Of a stretch of DNA of 64,000 nucleotides, positions 59,174 through 64,000 are shown in pieces (position 1 is the first letter of the stretch; every line of letters starts with the position of its first letter). Below the pieces are notes generated by a model. That model was not told the origin of the DNA and searched no databases. It saw only the letters and a program-made list of their open reading frames with translations. The position numbers and the translations under genes were made by a program. The stretch spans positions 62,001 to 126,000 of the forward strand of contig NZ_PGVE01000102.1 of assembly GCF_002860255.1 (NCBI RefSeq). Reading direction: 5' to 3'. This DNA comes from Neobacillus cucumis. GTDB lineage: Bacteria; Bacillota; Bacilli; Bacillales; Cytobacillaceae.

Positions 59174-60631
59174 TCAGTAAATAACCTTCTGAGAGATTTC
59201 TTCCTTAGTGCCAAACTGCTTTAATTGATAAAAATGGGGTAAAGTTGGCTGCAGTATAAAATAAAGTTTGAGATGGAGAAGTTCTTCTAACACCTCTCTG
59301 TGGGTCTCATTTGGCCCAAGGAGTGCTTCCTTTACCTCGGGTGTTGTCTCTACGAGGATGGCCTCAAAATCTGCACTACGGTGCTCTAACAGCTCTCTCT
59401 CAAGCCGGAAGGCAGCGGTTTCTGGACTAAGAATGCGCCCCGTGCCCTCGCAAACCGGGCATTTGACCTTTAGGGCTTCTGATAAGGTTACCTTCGTCTT
59501 TTTCCTTGTTAGCTGCAGAATTCCAAGTTCTGTAAACCCAATGACTTTCGTTCTTTTCTCATCTTTACTCAACTCTAATTCCACTGTATGGAGGATTGTT
59601 TGCTTGTCCTCTTCCCGATACATATCAATAAAATCAATCAACACAATTCCGCCAATATCGCGGAGACGTAACTGTCTGACGATTTCTTTTGCTGCGAGCT
59701 GATTGGTTTTGAGGACTGTTTCCTGGTAGTCCAGTTTGCCTGAAAATTTCCCTGTGTTAACATCGATAATCGTTAACGCTTCGGTCTCATCAAAGATAAG
59801 GTATGCCCCATGATCAAGCCAAACAATCCGCTTTAGCGCTTTATCAATTTCATGTTCGACTTTGCCGTTTGAAAAAATATTCTCTTTGCCATTGTAATAG
59901 GTGAGGGTGACGGTATCGTTTACAGGTTCGAGTAATTTTTTTAGGGAGATATCGTCAACGATGATTTCACCGGATTTCATCCTTGCCGTTTGGGTGCGGA
60001 TCCTTTCGATAAAGGTGTCCTTTTGAAAAAGTAACCCGGGTTTCTTTAAGGCTGATGCTTCTTGTATAAGTTCATGATATCGTTCTCTTAGGGTATGAAG
60101 TTCTGCTGAAATTTCCTCTATGGAACTATAAATTGCCGAGGTCCGGAAGATCACCCCTTCTTCTTCCGTTTTTAATTTGTTTCCCATTTGCCGCAATGCC
60201 GTTTTCTTTGATTCATTGGAAATTTTCTTAGATACTGCCACATATCGTCCCTTCGGCATATAAACAAGATGATTTCCCTCTATCTCAATAATTCCTTTCA
60301 CTTTTGGGCCTTTGGTGCCTGTGGCATCCTTTTCGACTTGGACGAGCATTTTTTCACCTTGATGGACGAAGGAAGTGACGTTTTTTTGTTTTTCTGTTGA
60401 TTGGACGTACGATGGGAGTGCATTGCGGTTCAAATAAGCATTCTTTTCCTCGCCTATATCGATGAAGGCTGCGTTCATCCCCGGCAGGACCTTTGTAACA
60501 GTCCCCCAATAAATATTTCCGACCAGCGAGCGATGTTCAGGCCGGTCCATCACTATATTTTCTACACGGTTATCTCTTAAATAAGCAAATCGCTTTTCCC
60601 GTCCATGATAATTTACAATTAATGTTTCCAA
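59174..60631 (-). CDS. rng: Ribonuclease E/G family protein
   Basis: Endoribonuclease with an N-terminal S1 domain (VGNIYWGTVTKVLPGMNAAFIDIGEEKNAYLN) and the RNase E/G catalytic domain. Catalytic aspartates are visible in IIDVNTGKFSG and DFIDMYR, and the zinc link in CPVCEGTG. 485 residues from TTG at 60629-60631 (GAGG 9 nt upstream; the GTG at 60646 lacks one). B. subtilis has no RNase E/G, but many Bacillaceae carry one at this place. It should act with RNase Y and J in RNA decay or rRNA processing. Upstream is the 52-bp repeat array. Confidence 0.92.
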   Translation of the reverse strand: METLIVNYHGREKRFAYLRDNRVENIVMDRPEHRSLVGNIYWGTVTKVLPGMNAAFIDIGEEKNAYLNRNALPSYVQSTEKQKNVTSFVHQGEKMLVQVEKDATGTKGPKVKGIIEIEGNHLVYMPKGRYVAVSKKISNESKKTALRQMGNKLKTEEEGVIFRTSAIYSSIEEISAELHTLRERYHELIQEASALKKPGLLFQKDTFIERIRTQTARMKSGEIIVDDISLKKLLEPVNDTVTLTYYNGKENIFSNGKVEHEIDKALKRIVWLDHGAYLIFDETEALTIIDVNTGKFSGKLDYQETVLKTNQLAAKEIVRQLRLRDIGGIVLIDFIDMYREEDKQTILHTVELELSKDEKRTKVIGFTELGILQLTRKKTKVTLSEALKVKCPVCEGTGRILSPETAAFRLERELLEHRSADFEAILVETTPEVKEALLGPNETHREVLEELLHLKLYFILQPTLPHFYQLKQFGTKEEISQKVIY

Positions 60632-60689
60632 TTGAGGCGTCCTCACTTTACAACATCCTGCTTAAAGACAAATCTTGATTTTGCGGCTT

Positions 60690-61020
60690 TAAGAGTTAAA
60701 ATGTCCTTAATATGTCTCATTGAAGACATTCTTGACTGAATTTCCTTCAAAATTGTCTTTAAGAGTTCATATTGAAGACATTTCTTGGTGGATTTCCATC
60801 TAGATTGTCCTTAAGGGCACTTATTGAGGACATTTCTCAGTCGATTTCCATCTCGATTGTCCTTAAGGGCACTTATTGAGGACATTTCTCGGTCGATTTC
60901 CATTCAAATTGTCCATAAAAACACTCATTGAAGACAATCAATCCTGAATTTCAACTTAAATTGTCTTTAATATCTTTATTGAGACACTTCTTCCCTAATT
61001 GCCATCATAATAGTCTTTTA
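60690..61020. repeat. 52-bp tandem repeat array with internal dyads
   Basis: TTGTC(C/T)TTAA recurs every 52 bp: the shared G falls at 60703, 60755, 60807, 60859, 60911 and 60963, with a seventh degenerate copy about 50 bp later. Each unit has TGTCCTTAA-N9-TTGAGGACA (or TGTCTTTAA/TTGAAGACA) dyads followed by TTTCTnnnTnGATTTCCAT. Copies 3 and 4 are nearly identical. It fills the gap between spoIVFB and rng (61094-60632), with no open frame. Confidence 0.9.
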
Positions 61021-61094
61021 ACAGGATTCTAATTTAATCACAGAAGAAGCGCTCGGTCACCGGGCGCTTCTCTCGTTTTTCTTATTATACCCTA

Positions 61095-61961
61095 TTAGTA
61101 TGAAAAAAGAAGGTCGCTGATTTTATCTGTGAGACGCTTTTCGGTAAAATAAGCATGCAAGAGTTCATTTTCATCCAGTGTTCCAGTCTCTCTGCCATCT
61201 GCTTCCACAATAATCGGATGCTTACAGCCACGCTGAAATTTTTCAAGCACATGAATGACTAAATCCTCTTCATTCGCCTGAATCGGCTTCAGATTATCTG
61301 GTGTCGATTTTTTTCCGTAATATCGCTCAAGTAAAAACCTCATAAAGATAAAACGGCGCTGCTTCCATTCATGGTAAAGCGAGAAGAATAAGAAGAAGAT
61401 GACCACCCAAACATTCAAATGCAAAGGGGCAGTCAATAAAATAATGATCGAAAACAAGCTTAAACTAAAAAGAGAAATCAGCAATGTCCACTGATGGGCC
61501 CTTGGAAAAGAATCCTTCAAAGAGAGCAGCAAAAATACCAGCTTGCCCCCATCAAGCGGCCATACTGGGAATAGGTTAAAAACAAAGATCATCACATTAT
61601 AATTGATAAATAAATGAAATAAATCCTCCGGGAGTATCTGAAGTGAAAATAAGACATAGGCAGCTGCGACCATCCAGACATGCTGCAGAGGACCGGCAAG
61701 TACGACGATCGTCTCTTCCTTCAGCGGCCGATTACCGTGCTCATCCATTTCTGCCACCCCGCCAAACGGGAGCAGGGAAATCTTTTTGATTCTCCAGGAA
61801 AAAAAAGAAGCCGCAGCAGCATGCCCCATCTCATGTATAAAAATAATCCCAAGAAGCATCGACACTTCCAGGAAATGCGCTGTCGCAATGGATAACGCAA
61901 TAACAATCCACAACAACGGATGGATTGAAATTAGTCTGAAAAGCGAAATCACCCTACTCAA
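61095..61961 (-). CDS. spoIVFB: Stage IV sporulation protein FB (site-2 protease)
   Basis: Intramembrane metalloprotease that cuts pro-sigma-K in the mother cell. 288 residues with about six membrane segments, the zinc motif HEMGH at H43-E44-H47 and the third ligand D137 in NLFPVWPLDGG; these positions equal those of B. subtilis. The C-terminal part (about 210-288) is a CBS-type ATP-sensing domain. TTG start behind AGGTGAT, overlapping the end of spoIVFA by 8 bp. Confidence 0.97.
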   Translation of the reverse strand: MSRVISLFRLISIHPLLWIVIALSIATAHFLEVSMLLGIIFIHEMGHAAAASFFSWRIKKISLLPFGGVAEMDEHGNRPLKEETIVVLAGPLQHVWMVAAAYVLFSLQILPEDLFHLFINYNVMIFVFNLFPVWPLDGGKLVFLLLSLKDSFPRAHQWTLLISLFSLSLFSIIILLTAPLHLNVWVVIFFLFFSLYHEWKQRRFIFMRFLLERYYGKKSTPDNLKPIQANEEDLVIHVLEKFQRGCKHPIIVEADGRETGTLDENELLHAYFTEKRLTDKISDLLFSY

Positions 61962-62754
61962 AGCGGATCACCTGAATTGGATCGATAAAATTATCGCCTT
62001 TTTTAATAGCAAAATAGTACTTGCCTTTTGTCTTATCTTCACCCGTTGAAGTGGAAACTGTCCCGACCACTGTTCTCTTTTCGATATACTCGTACAAATT
62101 GACTTTAATGGCGTCTAAATTCCCGTACCAGGTTTCCGATTTATCAGAATGCTGGATAATGACGGTTTTGCCAATTCCATCTTTTACACCTGCAAAAGTA
62201 ACAATTCCATCATTAATAGCTTGGACCGCAGCCCCTTTGCCTGTTTCAATCATGATGCCCTGACCATTTTTTTCGAAGTTTTCAAGGATTTTCCCCATCG
62301 CCGGAACAGAAAAATTCTGATTTTCTGCCACTGTTTTTTTATCATCCGTTTTATCATCTGTAAAAGGCAGTAAAGCTAATGGTTTCCCAAACTTCTCTTC
62401 GTACCAATTGGAAACCACCGCAAACTTAAAGTCCTTGTCCATTTGACTAGTAACAAAATCCCTAGCCGGATCCAGCTTTACTGTATGATTACGGAAAAGA
62501 ATGGCAACCGTTAAGAAAAGAAGTGCTGAAGCTAATATCTTGAAGAAGAATACTTCTTTTTTAAAGAGCGGATGTCCCCCATCATCGCCTCCGTCTACAG
62601 AAGGACTCGTATACTTCAAATCATAATGTTCATCATCTCCAGGCCAGCTAAATTGGCGTTCAGGGATTTGTTCAGGACCTTTAGAGGTAGTACCTTGTTC
62701 TTTTTTTCTCCTGGCAATTCGCCGCCGTATTTCTTCCGGTGTAGACCGTGCCAT
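61954..62754 (-). CDS. spoIVFA: Stage IV sporulation protein FA (SpoIVFB regulator)
   Basis: Anchors and inhibits SpoIVFB until SpoIVB cleaves it. 266 residues from ATG at 62752-62754, starting MARSTPEEIRRRIARRKKEQG. One membrane segment (about 80-98), then an outside region ending in an M23/LytM-like domain (GIMIETGKGAAVQAINDGIVTFAGVKDGIGKTVIIQHSD...) without the full zinc ligands. The next ATG upstream (62760) is also possible. Length matches B. subtilis (264). The frame extends upstream to 62979 but overlaps only non-conserved codons. Confidence 0.93.
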   Translation of the reverse strand: MARSTPEEIRRRIARRKKEQGTTSKGPEQIPERQFSWPGDDEHYDLKYTSPSVDGGDDGGHPLFKKEVFFFKILASALLFLTVAILFRNHTVKLDPARDFVTSQMDKDFKFAVVSNWYEEKFGKPLALLPFTDDKTDDKKTVAENQNFSVPAMGKILENFEKNGQGIMIETGKGAAVQAINDGIVTFAGVKDGIGKTVIIQHSDKSETWYGNLDAIKVNLYEYIEKRTVVGTVSTSTGEDKTKGKYYFAIKKGDNFIDPIQVIRFE

Positions 62755-62819
62755 ACCCATCAACCCTTTTCCCACTTTTTTGTACAAGTTTATGTACGAA
62801 AAAGTGAGAGTATGACACA

Positions 62820-62856
62820 AAAGAAAAGCCTGTCCATTAAAAAAAACGGACAGGCT
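62820..62856 (-). terminator. minD terminator
   Basis: AGCCTGTCC/GGACAGGCT stem with a 12-nt loop and TTTTCTTTT tail on the minus strand, just after minD. Confidence 0.85.
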
Positions 62857-62863
62857 GGTACAT

Positions 62864-63667
62864 TTATCTAACACCAAAGAACTTTTTAAGCTTGGTAAAA
62901 ACACCTTTGTTTGCTTCCTCAAGCGGCTGAAGAGGAATGGATTCTCCAAGAATTCTTCTGGCAATATTGCGATAGGCAATCGATGCTTTGCTGTTAGGAT
63001 TTAAGGCAATAGGTTCACCGTGATTGGAGGCTTTAATGACCTCTTCATCATCCGCTACAATCCCAATCAACTCAATGGATAAATGCTGAGTGATTTCATC
63101 AATATCCAGCATATCTCCGGTTTTCATCATATGATTGCGAATCCGGTTGACAACTAGTCTTGGCGCTTCCATATTCTTTTGCTTTTCAAGCAGACCAATG
63201 ATGCGGTCTGCATCACGAACTGCCGACACTTCAGGAGTGGTTACAACAATCGCCTTATCGGCTCCTGAGATTGCATTTTGAAAGCCCTGCTCAATCCCGG
63301 CAGGACAATCAATAATAATATAATCATAGTCTTGCTTTAATTCTGTAATCAATTCCTTCATTTGATCAGGCGTTACAGCTGATTTATCAACGGTTTGCGC
63401 TGCAGGAAGTAAATATAATAATCCGTCAAAACGCTTATCTTTGACCAAAGCCTGATGAATTTTGCATCTTTTCTCTACTACATCTACCAGGTCATAAATA
63501 ATTCTGTTTTCTAATCCCATTACTACATCCAAGTTTCGAAGACCGATGTCTGTATCTACTAAGCATACCTTTTTTCCTTGAAGGGCCAAAGAAGTGCCAA
63601 TATTAGCAGAAGTCGTGGTTTTTCCCACGCCGCCCTTACCGGATGTAATTACGATTGCCTCTCCCAC
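62864..63667 (-). CDS. minD: Septum site-determining protein MinD
   Basis: ParA-type ATPase that brings MinC to the membrane and blocks polar division. 267 residues with the deviant Walker A GKGGVGKTTTSANIG, VDTDIGLRNLD, DCPAGIEQGF and TTPEVSAVRDADR, and the C-terminal amphipathic membrane-targeting helix GVFTKLKKFFGVR. GTG start with GGGGGA upstream; begins 1 nt after minC. Confidence 0.98.
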   Translation of the reverse strand: MGEAIVITSGKGGVGKTTTSANIGTSLALQGKKVCLVDTDIGLRNLDVVMGLENRIIYDLVDVVEKRCKIHQALVKDKRFDGLLYLLPAAQTVDKSAVTPDQMKELITELKQDYDYIIIDCPAGIEQGFQNAISGADKAIVVTTPEVSAVRDADRIIGLLEKQKNMEAPRLVVNRIRNHMMKTGDMLDIDEITQHLSIELIGIVADDEEVIKASNHGEPIALNPNSKASIAYRNIARRILGESIPLQPLEEANKGVFTKLKKFFGVR

Positions 63668-63668
63668 C

Positions 63669-64000
63669 TTAAAGTCCCCCTTCGAATCTGTTTAAATTAG
63701 GCCTTAAATGAACTAAAACTTGTAATCTATCAACAATGATTTTCCGGTCCTCATTTATGTAAGCACATTCCATTTCCCGCGGCTCATTGCTTTGTCCTTG
63801 ATCGGGTGCACGATTAATTTGGTCACTAATTCTGAGCTGCGATGGTTTCATGCTAGAGGCAGCGATTACTGCCTCCTCGTTTCCATAGCAACCCGCATGA
63901 GCCACACCTTTTAATGAACCCATGATAAAAATATTTCCACCAGCAATAACGGTACCACCAGGGTTGACATCGCCGATTAATAATAAATCACCAGGGGCTT
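63669..64000 (-). CDS. minC: Septum site-determining protein MinC, C-terminal part
   Basis: Division inhibitor of FtsZ. Only the C-terminal beta-helix domain is in the window: frame open from the right edge, with [36 protein letters not shown] at its start and AAS(S)[14 protein letters not shown] further on, the MinD-binding face of MinC. The N-terminal part lies outside. Ends 1 nt before minD, the standard minC-minD operon. Confidence 0.95.
   Translation of the reverse strand, partial: APGDLLLIGDVNPGGTVIAGGNIFIMGSLKGVAHAGCYGNEEAVIAASSMKPSQLRISDQINRAPDQGQSNEPREMECAYINEDRKIIVDRLQVLVHLRPNLNRFEGGL

Noticed and set aside
60690-61020. CRISPR-like array
   Set aside because: The 52-bp units are contiguous, with no unique spacers, and repeats differ from each other; no cas genes are present.

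Overview
The window is a 64 kb stretch of chromosome from an endospore-forming member of the Bacillaceae (Firmicutes). Gene order follows the Bacillus subtilis arc from minC to pbpI almost gene by gene, and sporulation genes (spoVB, bofC, coxA, safA, spo0B, spoIVFA, spoIVFB) are spread through it. Strong Shine-Dalgarno sites, frequent TTG/GTG starts, T-box leaders and a 6S RNA also fit. Differences from B. subtilis include an RNase E/G gene between spoIVFB and rplU, an extra ABC exporter pair, no yrvJ amidase next to dtd, and a much enlarged SafA. The genus cannot be fixed from this sequence; a Neobacillus/Mesobacillus/Cytobacillus-like lineage is only a guess.

Layout by coordinate. (1) 1-8.5 kb, all minus: pbpI (cut by the window edge), greA, udk, trhP2-trhP1-trmR (5-methoxyuridine at the tRNA wobble position), an unassigned structured RNA, mltG, then yrzB-yrrK-yrzL. 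(2) 8.6-19.8 kb, minus: alaS with its T-box, yrrI, the yrrB-recD2-yrrD-yrzR-yrzQ run, then cymR-iscS-mnmA (cysteine sensing and tRNA thiolation). (3) 20-24.5 kb: rarA (plus), an ABC exporter pair (minus), tcdA and 6S RNA. (4) 24.6-36.6 kb, minus: hisS-aspS with T-box, a yrzK-like gene, relA-dtd, recJ-apt, secDF. (5) 36.7-44.5 kb: comN, spoVB (plus), a DUF421 gene, yrzE (plus), then ruvA-ruvB-queA-tgt-yajC. (6) 44.7-49 kb: sporulation block safA-ysxE, coxA, bofC. (7) 49-54.5 kb: nadB-nadC-nadA divergent from nifS-nadR, with a candidate operator between. (8) 54.5-64 kb: spo0B-obg-pheB-pheA, rplU-prp-rpmA with the L21 leader, rng, a 52-bp tandem repeat array, spoIVFA-spoIVFB, minC-minD.

The content is housekeeping: translation quality control and tRNA modification (alaS, aspS, hisS, dtd, tcdA, mnmA, tgt, queA, trmR), DNA repair (recD2, rarA, recJ, ruvAB, yrrK), stress signalling (relA, apt, greA, obg), secretion (secDF, yajC), NAD synthesis, and spore development. 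I saw no phage, CRISPR array, transposase, defence locus or secondary-metabolite cluster. The less explained parts are between genes: a roughly 105-nt terminator-ended RNA between mltG and trmR, a 52-bp-period dyad array, an exact 21-bp-period TTCCGC array, several palindromic mini-repeats, and a greA terminator whose 3' arm carries the pbpI ribosome binding site. No strong case for a wholly new protein system was found.
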